DNA from: Chaetorhynchus papuensis | Taxonomy: Eukaryota > Chordata > Aves > Passeriformes > Rhipiduridae | Reading direction: 5' to 3' | NCBI GenBank assembly: GCA_013396525.1 | Contig: VWYX01000281.1 | Span: 434,001 to 498,000 of the forward strand | DNA: 64,000 nt | Part shown: one piece after another, positions 52,901 to 64,000 of the stretch | Numbering within the stretch: the stretch's first letter is position 1 | Layout of the letters: every line of letters begins with the position of its first letter | Program-made: the position numbers and the translations under genes | The notes under the pieces: generated by a model | Told to the model about the DNA's origin: nothing | The model's input: the letters and a program-made list of their open reading frames with translations, nothing else | The model's database searches: none

Positions 52901-55900
52901 AAATCAGCATTTTATTGACTATGCTCATATCATGCCCTTTACCAAGATGTCTCTGGGCCCCTGGTGAGTGCTGGTGAATGCAGACTCTGCCAGGTTCTGA
53001 ACAGACATGGGCTACCCACAGCCAGCCCCACCACACAGCTCCCAGGGATGATCAGAGAGTGGGACAGGCTCAGACGGCAAACTGGAAAGTAGGAGATCCA
53101 AAAAATATTTACAGGTTTGACTGGGGAATTGAATTTGAGCTCCTAGCGGTTGTTTTTGTGTTAAGTACATGAAAAGATAGATAGAAACAGACAGGAACTG
53201 TCAAATCCACTCTTGGACACCTATGTTTGATTATATTATCCAGCTCTTGAAGACAATGAAGAATTGGAGAAGAGTGCACTTTGCTGCCAGACAGTGTCTG
53301 GAGAACATCAGATTGTGGCCTACAGGACATCCACTCTCCTCCAAGGTGCTCTCTGTGTTGTTTTTGTGTACCTTTGCCAAGAAAATCCACTGGTCAGAAC
53401 AGAGTGAAGAAATCCAGCTTGCAGAGATGCCTTGCTGGTCCCCTTGCTGTGAACAACATATTTCCTCCAGTAAAAATGATCTCAGGGAAAAGAATAGAAA
53501 AATAAAGATTGTCTTACGAAAAGCTATTTCCATCTGTAGCTGCACGGTTGATGGGACCCACTCAAAGGCAGTTAAAGAAACACTAGTCAGTGTTTCAAGG
53601 AGGCTGCATGAAGATCAGATTAAATTCTTCAGCCCCAAAAGACATTTATGCCAGGAAAAGGGAATTATGCTTCCCAGGGCTTCTAGGGACACAGACTGTG
53701 CTGACATCCAATGATATTTACTTCCCTGTGCAACACTGCCAGGGGCAATACAAGAATTGCCCAATATTTGCTGACAACGTATCTGATACACAAACTTTTT
53801 TTTTTTCCAGTGATTGATTTGGTTGCAGCAAGAGAAAGTATTGTGCTTTTGAGGAATACAGCAGGACTTTCCATGAGCATGGAAAGTTGCTGGCAGATGT
53901 ATGCTGGTAACTTGAAAGAAAACATGTCAGCCTCATTGAAGGAGGCAGGGCAGAGAGGGGAAAATGTTACAAGAGAAACATGGAGTAAGTGGGAGATTTT
54001 ACCCAGCCTACCCATTGTGCTGCAGCAAACTTTGTGCTTTATAGGATGGAAAATTATCTGTAGTTCCAACAAACACCACGGGGCTGCTGACGTCGAGGCA
54101 AGTGCTACAGGAAGGGAAGCTATAGTGACCTTGGAATATATTTTGGATGCCTCAGTCTGAGCTGGAGCAGCTGTGCTGCAGACAGCCCTGCACCACTGAG
54201 GACTAAGTGGCCACCGTCAGGGGTCAGCACTGCTCAGGCTCTTCAGCCCTCTGGCAGCCTGACCGCATGAAGGTTTGCTGGGAGGTTTGGAGGAAGGCAG
54301 ATTTCTCATTTCTTTCATAATTCTAATAGACAACAGACATGGTGTCTTCAGACTCCCCTCACTGAAGGGCCAGCTGACAGACAGAAAGCTCACACTCGAG
54401 TTTCTGCTAATCCTCTGAATATCTCAGTGAAAAGCAGTCCTCTAGGTAAGACACTGCCACAGCTCCAGCAGTGCTGTGGACAGCAGTGGCAGCGAGCCAG
54501 CATTACTGAATGTCACAGGGGCACCTCAACACCCCCCATCACACAGTTCTCCTGCATCTGCCTCTACTGAATTCAGGTTAACAGTGGCAGCAGTGGAGTC
54601 TTGCTGTTTTTGCACCTTCTACCTCAGAGATTTACAGATGCAAGCTCACATTGTCCAGAGGGTTTGTAGGGTCCGTGGCTCTCAGTAAAAAATGGAGTGG
54701 GCAACAGAGAAGTTTGGGAACTGCTTAGCAGGGCTGTGCTTAGCAGGGCTTTGAGGTGCTTTTTTTTTTTTTTTGATTAAGATGCCAGCTTTTAGTTTTG
54801 GTAGGATTTGAAAGGATGTAAGACTGCACAGGCTTTCCTCTTATCATGGAAATCTGAGCAGGAAGCTCAGCTCCTCTGTTTCAAGGGAACTGAACAATGA
54901 GCATCTCCCATGACCTACCTTGCCTGACTCCAGAGTTTATCAGGGGCCCTTGAAGTCATGTCCCCTGGACTGGCTCCAGAAGGTGCTCCTTTGGGTCAGG
55001 AGCTGTACAGGCAGTGACAGATCATTTCTGCTTCTCCACCACCTCAGCAGAAACACATCGTGCTCAGGAATGAGTGCCTGGTGTTGGCTCGGCTCAAACA
55101 GGGAAACACCACCAGCAGCCTGCAGGGACTCTCTGAGGTGGAATCTGTTGTACGCAGTGAAGAGGATACACGTACAACCCCTTTGTGCCTCCAAAAGTCT
55201 TCAGTCCAGAGAATGGCTCAGGGGAGAGGAGTCAGTGGGATGCTGGAGCTATTACTCAGGGTGAAGCATAATCCAACAAGGCCTCACAACTGAATCCAAG
55301 CCTTGTTTTGTTTGCTGATAATTCAAAACCCAGAGGGTAAAGCTCTTAAAACCTATTTAACGAGAGAGAGTGTTTGTGTCTAGGGCTGATATAAGTGTTT
55401 CATACACTCACTGTACCAAAAACATCTCCCAGAGCAATTTTCAGATCTCAACTGAGTGAGATGGGGGAAGTCCTCTGTTAGTGAGTGCTAGACTGTGAGA
55501 CAGCCTTGCTATCCTAAAGCAGACTAAAGTACACCTGGATAATGAGGTTTTGGCTGTGTGGCTCTCACTGCACCAGGAAGAGGTGGTTTACCTAAACCAT
55601 TATGCTGAATGTTTAAAGCAAAAATTTACCTAGAGCATGCAACACCTCTCTCTGTCTCACCCACAAAGGCAGCATATCCTGGAGGGCAGCAAAGGCAGAG
55701 ATTTAACCTCCAGAAGGTTTCTCATAGCTGAATTTGCTTCCACCCTTTTCTTCATTTTCAGTTGCAAATTGCAGAGAGCTTCTCAGTGCTGGAAAATGTT
55801 TCTGCCAAGTTTTAGCCCAGTAGTGCCCTCCCCAGCCTCTGAGCACACATATGGTAACACACAGCTCTCACCAGTGGGAAATGGCCTCTTCAATTTTTGC

Positions 55901-58900
55901 TGAGGGTAAATCTTCCAGCGTCATCTCACCTGTGTCTGTTGTAAGAGAAACGAAACAGATAGCAAGGAAAGGAATAATGTATCTAACACTGGCTTCTTCT
56001 CTCATAGGCTTTTGCATTTGCCACAATGTCACTTTGAGAAGAGCAGCCTGAGCACAAACCCACCTCACTGGTGCAAGATAAACTTAATTTTCTGCTTTGC
56101 CCCCAACCCTTCGCACCAAAACTGTTGCTTTTTACTACAATAGCAATGGCCACACTGAAAGAACAAGGTAAAATTTAGATGACAGAAAATGGCATGAGAC
56201 AGACCAGCAGCAGGAATCTAAGTAGCAAATGGGGTGAGAGCAGATACTCACCTAAACATGAAGCCACAAATTGAAGGAACAGGTGCAAGGCTTCAGCACA
56301 GCCCTTTAGAAATAAGCATTAAAGATCACAGCCTCACCCAGCACCAACCACAGCACCATACAATGGGTGCAAGTCCCATGTATAAGGTGACTTGGACATA
56401 TGGAAAACCAGGCTGCAGCTCTGTTTTTCTGTTCCAATTAGCATCTGCTTCTCAGCTGATCCATGTCAACCCTCACAGCCAAGAATGAGATACTCCAGCA
56501 TCTGGAGACAGATGTCTCAGCTAACCAGTGCACAAAGCATCCAGTCTCTGGCAAATGTAGCTGAAAGCAGCCTGTGCCACGAGCACTCAGGTCCTGCCAG
56601 CCCTGCCCCATGTCCGCCCAGGGAAAGGCACAAAATACTGGCATTTAGTGGTGTTGCAGAGGAGGAGCTGGCTGAGAAGTGCTCTACTCCCAGGTTCAAG
56701 TGCTGGCTCAAATCTCAGGCAAACATTCCTTAAGAAGGGATATCTGCAGGTCATGCATCACGTGCCTTCCAGGGAAAAACACGCAGTGCAAACAAAAAGA
56801 GATCAGCTGATCTGCACAGAGCACTGGGGAAAAGTCACACAGGCAGCATGATTTACGCTTCCTCTTCCAGAATGGGCCCTGGAGAGGTGCTCTGTGGCCA
56901 CACATTACAGCCTCCCCAGTGCCAGCTGGGCACGTCTCTTTGGCAAACTCCCTGGCTCACACAGTCCTGCCAGAGATGGCTGGTAGCCTGTGGGGAGCAG
57001 GATCTGCTCCTTCCAGGAGAGCTGCCAGCAGCCATTCCCCATGCCATGGGAGGTCAGTGGCAGCAGAAGGGGCTGTGGGAGGTCAGGTTTTGATTAAGGT
57101 GTGCCAGGGAAGAGGTCTGAATGTGTGATGCTAAGGAGGGGACATGAAAGAAAGCTGGTGGAGAAAATTTCTCCCCTGTCCAGCTGAGGTCCAGATCCCT
57201 CCCCAGACCAGCTCTGAGCAGCTCCCAAGACATGGGTGCCTGTTCGGCACTGCTCCTTCTCTCTCCTGCCTTTTCCAGCCTGGAAGGCAGCCCAGCTTCT
57301 CTGGTGCCTGGACACCAGGACAGAAGCAGAGGTGGTTTGCAGCAGCTCCCTACCAAGGATTCCATACTGCTGATAACCCCACCTGATCCCTGAGAACAAA
57401 ACAGTAAGGCACAAAGGATGTTTATGGTGTCTTAAGGATGTGCTTGAGAGTTGTTCTAGGTCAGATAGCTGAGGAGCTCTAAAGAAGTCTCACAAGATTC
57501 AGGACTCACAAGATTGATCAAATTTTTGTTTGTATTCTTGTTTTGCTAGTGCTTGCAAAAATAACAGTATGATATACCCACTTCCAAACTTAGGAATACC
57601 AGTATCCTTCACATTGATTATAATTCTTGTTTTTTCAGAACAGAAATCCTTTGGGCCAGCTCTAATGTGGATGTGATGGACAATGATGTATCAATGCTAT
57701 GAGGCCCTGTGGCCTTGGGTTTTCTTCCCAGCCACCCGAGAAATGACCACGGAGCCAGCTGTAGCTCTGTGATCCACACCACAGGAATCACTTGTGGCAC
57801 TGGGGACTTAAATATAGTCATTTTCCAGGGTGAGTTTAACAATAAGGATGTGCAGCTGACCCAGTCAAGTGCATTTCCCTTCTCACTTTTGGAAAAGAGG
57901 ACAGAACAGCAAACCAGGGACCAGACATTCTTAAAAATTAGATCAATATCCCACACAGGCAGTACAAGAAGTACAAAGTAAACCGAAAGCAATAACCAGG
58001 CAATTCATTGCTGCTTTGGTGCTCTAGAGCTAAGTGGTACGACATGAGAACTGCCACTCTCCTTATTTTGATCTGTTTGACAGTGCTGAAACAGGAGGGA
58101 TTTACTTTTCTCATCCGGCTGCCCTCTGCCAAGCAGGAATATTGTTTTATCTGGCATCCAGTAGGCAGCTGAAAGCAGTGTGGGCTTGCCCTGCAAGGCT
58201 TGAACCAACCTGCTCAGACTCTGCCAGTCCAGGTTTGTTTGGGAGGGTGCTCTGTGTCCTGGCAGCTCCCTGGTGCATCAGGGCTGTCGGAGCAGCTTGG
58301 TACCTGACCAGGCGTGGTCCTGTCCCACCACAGCAGGCAAAGGAAAAACAACCCAGTGTAAGCCCTCAAGCATGTTCTGGCAAGGCAGCGGGAACCCACG
58401 GTGGGCTCACATCCCCCCTGGACCAGTGTGAGACACCAGCTGAGCCAGCAACACACGGAGCCAGTGCTGGTGTCCCAGGAAAGTGCTCCTGAGCTTCTCC
58501 TGTTCGGGATCACTGCTGAACAGCGCACCCTGAGCAGGGCCCTGGGGCTGTGGGACGTATCCTGCAGGAGATCCTGCACCCCCATCTAGTGGCCTCAGCC
58601 GTCCCTGTGACACCAAAGGTAGGAGGGAAAACCCTCTGAGGACATCCAGGGCTTGCAAGAAAATCACTGGCTGCACAATGAGGGTGAGTAAAGAGTGACA
58701 GTGCACATCAGAGCAGCTGGCATTCCCTCCAGGCACCAGGTGTGCTTCATCTCACCAGCTTCAGATGTCTGTACTGTAAGAGATCAGGCCAGGTTCTTTG
58801 CAGTCTACAGAACGGAACTGAAAATTTTTAGGGTTTGATTAATTTCATCCTAAAGTAGACATCATAAAGTGTGTTGTGAATCACACTTTAGAGAGGCCTC

Positions 58901-61900
58901 TCTCTTTCCCCTGACTATTAGAGGATGAGTAACTAATTGAAATGTTAGCATCTACATGCTAGATGTCTGCAATTAGAGAGATGGATCCTATTTTGTCTTA
59001 TGACATCTTATTGAATTTATTAAAATACAAATCTTGTTTCTCATGGATGTCAGCAAGAGATCCGAGATTGCCTGGTTAAGTAACACTCTAACAGTGCTGT
59101 CAGAGTTGTGTATGGCCTCTTCCAGCCCAGGAAGATGGGTCCTGCCTCCTCATGAGGATTTTCATACCTTTCTCCTCTCTCCTCTTAAGGAAACTGATAC
59201 TGTCTGCCCAGGCCTGCCAGTTTCTTCAGCCCCTCTCCCGTAGTCACAACTTCTAAATAAAGCAAAGCATCAGCCATCTCTGACACCAAAATAGCTTGGG
59301 TACCAGCTACTTACGGTGAGACTCAATGCCAAGTCCTCTCAGAGGACTCTACTCACTTTCAGGGCTTTTTGCTTACTGTTCCCTCTTCCTGCGTCTTGGA
59401 CAGAAATTATACCAAGGTGACTTCTCCTAAATGAAAAAGAATGACAGCATTCAGACAAAGGAGATTCAGGCCCAGATCTCTAGTGGGAAAACCAGCCTGC
59501 CTTTGAGCTTCTCACAGACTTCACCAGGTGTCCTTTCCCTCAGGGGATATTTCTTTTCCAAACTCGAGGTAGCAAAGGGCTGGTGGGGAGGGTGCCAGAG
59601 CAACTATCACACATTCTTCCTGGTGGCAGAGCTCTCTGGGTGGCTAATCCTCATCAGCTGTGCTGATGCAAGTGTTTATGAGGCTGCTGTAAACCTGGTT
59701 AGGTAGACAGTCCAGGTTTTTCCAAAATCTCCTCCTAACAACTCCCAATTATTTCACTGATTCAGTTTCATCAGTGCTATCAATGGGATGCAGAACCAGA
59801 GCCAGGGCAGGCAGCAGAATCTCTTTAAGGGGGCCTTACCACAAGAGGAGCCATAGGACAGAGTTGTTCTCACAACGCTGTGCCACAGGGGGAGACAAAG
59901 CACTTGCATCTCCAGACACCACAGATGAGTCTGTCTATTTTTAAAGCTGCCTTTCTCAGCTGTGAGCCTCTCTAGTCATAGGTTGTCATGGCTGCCAAAA
60001 AGAGAGCTTCTATAGAGAATGAGAAGTAGGAATTATAGCTGAGCTGAAATGCAGAAAACTTGCCAAAGAAAGCAAAACACAAGGCGTTTCAGGGTAGCCC
60101 TCCCTTTTTTTTTTTTTTGTGCACTGTTTGTTTTCATCAAGTCCTTCTTTCTTCCCCTTTAATTCATAAAATTCACTTCTTGTATTCCCATCATCAGATT
60201 TCTCTACACAAACATGATTACTACAGTTTTAGTTTCCACCCCCAGAGAAATACATGGCTACATTTATCCAAAGTATCTTTCTTATTCAATTAAATTTACA
60301 AATTCATACCTTTAGTACATGATGGCAATCCTGTGCACCGCTGTCATCTCTATCAAAACTTACTCATTTGCCTGTAAGAATCCATATCTAGGTAGTACTT
60401 TTGTTATGGCCTCAAGTAAACAAAATGTACTTCCTCTTGACAGCTTTAGGACAGAACAGTTCAACTGTGACAGAGATTAAAGATGATGAATTTATTTAGT
60501 AAAGTAAGTCAGACACCACACAGACCCCACACTTGTAGAGAGAATTTGCTCTCAACACTGACCAGACCTATGTCATCTAGGGCATGCTTTTGGTTAAGAT
60601 TCAGCATAGCAATGTTTTCAGACTAGTAAAAAGCCAACTTCCATTTTTACCATTTCAACACTCCTTAATATCTAGCCCAGGCTGCTGGTGAGCCTTTTGT
60701 TTAATCAAGACTTCCACATTATTTTTGCAGGCAAACCTAACACCAGGCAACTTTGTGGTTAAAAGTAACAGCTTTGCACAAAACCAGTAAACCCGATGAT
60801 TTTAAACTTTCAGGTAAATCCGAGTGGCTCAAATGGAGTAGCAGAAGAAAAATAAGGATTGAAATGGAAAGGTGTGTGTGATTTATTCACAGGTTAGGAG
60901 GGCTGGTTTCTATCCTCAAGATTAATCTCCTAGGATCCTGTTTTATTTTAGGAATCCAGAACAACTGATTCATGATGACTCCTTCCAATCTTTTCTTACA
61001 CAGATCAAATGCAGAATCTTATCCATATAAATACAGTGCTTCTGTCTTGAAACTTCCTCTGTTCCTCAGTACCCACTTGAGCTTTGGAATAATTTATCTA
61101 CTGTTTAATGACAGTAGCCCAACAGCCAGAAGGAAATGCTGTCTTCAGTGAGCCCTGCTAGCCCCTGCAATGCACACACAGAAAGAAGGTGGCTCGTGGG
61201 AAGATGCTGTTCTTTATCTCCAAGCACCACCCACTGTCACTCCTTGCACCATATTCCTCCTGCAGCACCCTCTTCCTGGACGCAATAATGGGGGCTGGCA
61301 GGGTTCACACATTCTCCTGCTATCCAGGTGAACTTCTCACACAGACCTTTAAAAGAGTTGAAACTGCCCAGAGTATTGTGGACAGAGGATGGGAAACACA
61401 TCAAAGTTCAGGTGCCTCATTCAGCTGTGTCACAGAGCCAGCTGCCCCACGTATCTGGGTCCTGTCACCACATCAGTCCTGCCCTAGCACATTGCTTCAG
61501 CAAGGGAGAAAAAAGGCACAGGGAACTTCTTTGGCAGTAGGAGTCCCAGGAGAGAACAGCCCAGCTTCTAATTATTTTTTCTGTCAAAAATAATTCTGTT
61601 GCTTTTCACCCTGGGACAGAGCAGAGAAGGAAAGAAAACTGACCTGATGTCCCTACTTATGCACATGATGTGGGGTTTTTTCTGCTATTTTCTTCATTAC
61701 AGACACAAGGGATGCTGTCCCAAGTTTCCCAATCAAGCTATTTCTCTTGTGGGCAGGATTTCTGACTGTTTCTGAAGATAGCATCAGAAACATATGCTAC
61801 AGACAGACAGGAGATAGAGGCTAAGCAAGTACTCGAAGCCCAGTTTTAACATACCCCCCTCACTAAACATGCAAAGTTATGCTGCAAAAAGCAGCTTTCA

Positions 61901-63006
61901 AAGATTTCCTATTGACTTAAGCTAAGACATGTTAGCAGGAGAAGAAAATTATCATATACACCAGATGAGACTGAGTGAAAAAGAGGGAGAGCAGGAAATG
62001 GTGTTACAGTAATTTTGCATTTAACTCTGCTCATTTGGTACAAATCTTGTGTCAGTTTCCTACCTCATTTTATGTAAAATTTTGTTTTCAAAACAAGATT
62101 TACAGTTCCTCAGCAAAACCCCACATTTACACAACTGTGGTTAAGTTCACCTTCACCAGGACACTGGTGATGTGTCTTCCACCATCACACTCTGATTTTT
62201 GTTCCTGGATGTGGTTTGTCTGTTAAACCACTACTGTCACTCAGCCCGAGGCACCTGCAGCAGCTCATCCCCAGAAGCTTCTCGGAAACACACGCCTGGG
62301 TTGTGGTGAGAGACACCCTCACTGCAGCAGCAGGAGTTACCTTCAGCGTGAGCTGAATGAACACACCCTGAATGCTGGCCAACAGCTCGCCATCCCGGAG
62401 GGGCTGTGGCCCAGCCTCCCTGGAAACACTCCCCAAGAGAACCAGTGCATGCAGCTTGTCACACAACATCTCAGAGCCAGAGCTCCGTGCACAGGATTAT
62501 CCAGACAGGACTGGTAAGCTCCAGGAGTGTGACCTGCACAGACCTCAGCATGTCCAAGGTTTTGTCATGGAACAGGTCCTAGTCAGAAAGGTGGTGGTTC
62601 CATGGGCCTATGAGCCAATCAACAGAAATGCAGGGTGCTGTGGGCTCAGCTTGCTCCTCCTGTCCTTTCAATGCTGTCTCAGCTCAGTTACTGTGCAGTA
62701 AAACAAGGAACCAGTTCAAGATGCTGACCCAGCTGAGCGACCTTTCTTTGCTAAGGTAGTTTATGGCTGGCTCAGATGCCCAGTCTGGTTCACCGCAGAG
62801 TCCCATGGGTGCAATGCTGAAAGGAAAAGGGGTGGGTGGGGATGGGGGAGGAGCGAGGATGGGACCTGGTAGTTTACACTCACAAGGATCTCCATCCATG
62901 GTCCCACTCTGAACAGCAGATGCTGTGCCAAGAGGCATGCTGGTGGCCAATGTGAATTTAAAAAGACTTCAAACGTGGACACAGTTTTCAGAAATAAACC
63001 ATTTCT
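46994..63006. other. Intergenic sequence, no gene seen
   Basis: This is a long stretch of unique sequence with homopolymer runs (poly-T near 49515, 53800, 54765 and 60105). Short direct repeats include a 14-mer at 54722-54735 and 54737-54750. Several open frames of 100-163 codons exist, the longest at 53223-53714 on the plus strand. None shows a domain, signal peptide or motif I recognise. No tRNA or rRNA was seen. Confidence 0.55.
54722..54750 (+). repeat. 14-bp near-tandem direct repeat
   Basis: TGCTTAGCAGGGCT occurs at 54722-54735 and again at 54737-54750 with one base between. A 16-nt poly(T) run follows shortly after. It looks like slippage-prone sequence with no visible function. Confidence 0.9.
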
Positions 63007-64000
63007 TTTAATTGGCAAGTAGAACACACATTACAGGTCATTAGTATTTTATAAACAATATTAAGTTACAAATACATGTTAAAAATTGCAGTTCATGGCA
63101 GCTAAAAGCTTGGAGTCCAAAATGCATCTTTGCAATGCTCCATTACTTCCCTTTCCCCAGTCTGCTGGATGGAGATGAATAAAAGATCATTTATCATCTA
63201 CTAAAAGGTGGTCTACTATATATTCAAACAAAACCAAAACTTAATTCCTAAGAACATCACTAACAAACAGAGGCATTCAAAGTACTTTAGCCACCTTAAT
63301 TCATGTCAGATGCAATGAGGACACAGTTAAGAATTATTCTTTAACACTTGAAGCAAAGACACAGACATCTTCACATTAAACTGATCAATGCTTTCTGATC
63401 CAACTCAGCATAAAACCTGTACTAGCTTCTACCCCACAGAGGCCTGAAGTCCATCATGCAGGCTTCCAAGCCATCAAAGCTAGGTGTTTGTATATCAGAC
63501 CCTTACACAGAGAAAAATTATGGTGTACAACTAAACAGCATACATAAATATGCATTTAATATTTAGAAGACCTTTATTCCTCTCCTTTTGTTGGTATTAG
63601 TGAGATAGACAGCTCATTCCATTTTTACTACACTCATAAAATAAACAAGTTATCATTATGCATGTTAATATACTAAATACTGTTTAGCAAGTCTCTTTTT
63701 TAAAAAGTATTTAAAAACATTTTTGGAAAAGTAGAAATCTATTTTCCAGAAAAGCAAGTGGTACTAGGATAGCATGGACTCCAGTGCATAAACATCCTTT
63801 CAGAGAAAACCCATCTTGACGGCTTCTGTGCCTGGGAATCAGCATGTCTCAGCTGCCAGATTCATATTCTATTTGTCCTTCTCACTGTGCTGGTAAAAGG
63901 TCATCAAAATCAGCTTACCTTGCCTTTCAGTTGGCAGACTTTCAAAGATTACCATTCACTGGACTGTGTAAGAGAGACAAGTAGCTTTGACATGAGTTCA
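63007..64000 (-). other. Possible 3' UTR tail of the upstream neighbour (RASA3 by synteny)
   Basis: The minus strand carries ATTAAA at 63007-63012, followed by a T/G-rich stretch (GGTTTATTTCTG) suited to cleavage and polyadenylation. The preceding kilobase (read 64000 down to 63013) is AT-rich, repeat-free and without long open frames, as 3' UTRs often are. In human, RASA3 lies upstream of GAS6 in the same orientation with its 3' end facing GAS6, which would fit. No RASA3 coding sequence is visible, so the identity is synteny-based inference only. Confidence 0.25.

Noticed and set aside
53223..53714. 163-codon plus-strand open frame
   Set aside because: No recognisable motif, no neighbouring splice structure, and a length compatible with chance in 64 kb read in six frames.
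62185..62469. Minus-strand frame ending at a donor-like AAG|GTAACT near 62340
   Set aside because: It looked briefly like a coding exon, but the peptide matches nothing I know and no good acceptor and donor pair could be fixed.
63948..64000. Minus-strand frame reading ...KLLVSLTQSSEW and stop, considered as a C-terminus of the upstream gene
   Set aside because: It does not resemble the RASA3 C-terminus as I know it, and it is too short at the window edge to judge.

Overview
This window is vertebrate nuclear DNA, almost certainly from a bird and probably a songbird. CR1 LINE 3' ends are present with the avian CR1 layout. A roughly 580-bp solo LTR resembles a family I know from passerine genomes. 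A single GC-rich CpG island sits in an otherwise AT-leaning, gene-poor sequence. There are no bacterial or phage features. Two runs of N mark assembly gaps.

The only protein-coding gene I can support is the 5' end of GAS6 (growth arrest-specific 6, a vitamin K-dependent ligand of the TYRO3/AXL/MERTK receptors) on the minus strand. Exon 1 (start codon and signal peptide, 17483-17552) and exon 2 (propeptide, furin site and most of the Gla domain, 16922-17088) are separated by a 394-bp GC-rich intron. They join in a consistent phase. Positions 1-16921 are read as the start of a long intron 2, because I found none of the following exons there. The CpG island (about 16850-17920) is the promoter region.

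Positions 17.9-63 kb lie upstream of GAS6 and look intergenic. They hold a CR1 3' fragment (21.3-21.75 kb), the solo LTR (26.7-27.3 kb), two N gaps next to GAA/CTT-type tracts, short tandem repeats, a G-quadruplex motif (46.97 kb) and an 83-nt hairpin with an 18-bp perfect stem (40.65 kb). From human synteny the next gene upstream should be RASA3, with its 3' end facing GAS6. The last kilobase is AT-rich and has a minus-strand ATTAAA poly(A) signal, so it may be the tail of that gene's 3' UTR, but this is inference.

I did not find a clear previously undescribed system. The observations most worth following up are the 40.65-kb hairpin, the G-quadruplex repeat, possible alternative GAS6 first exons, and an unexplained open, splice-site-rich stretch at 35.8-36.6 kb.
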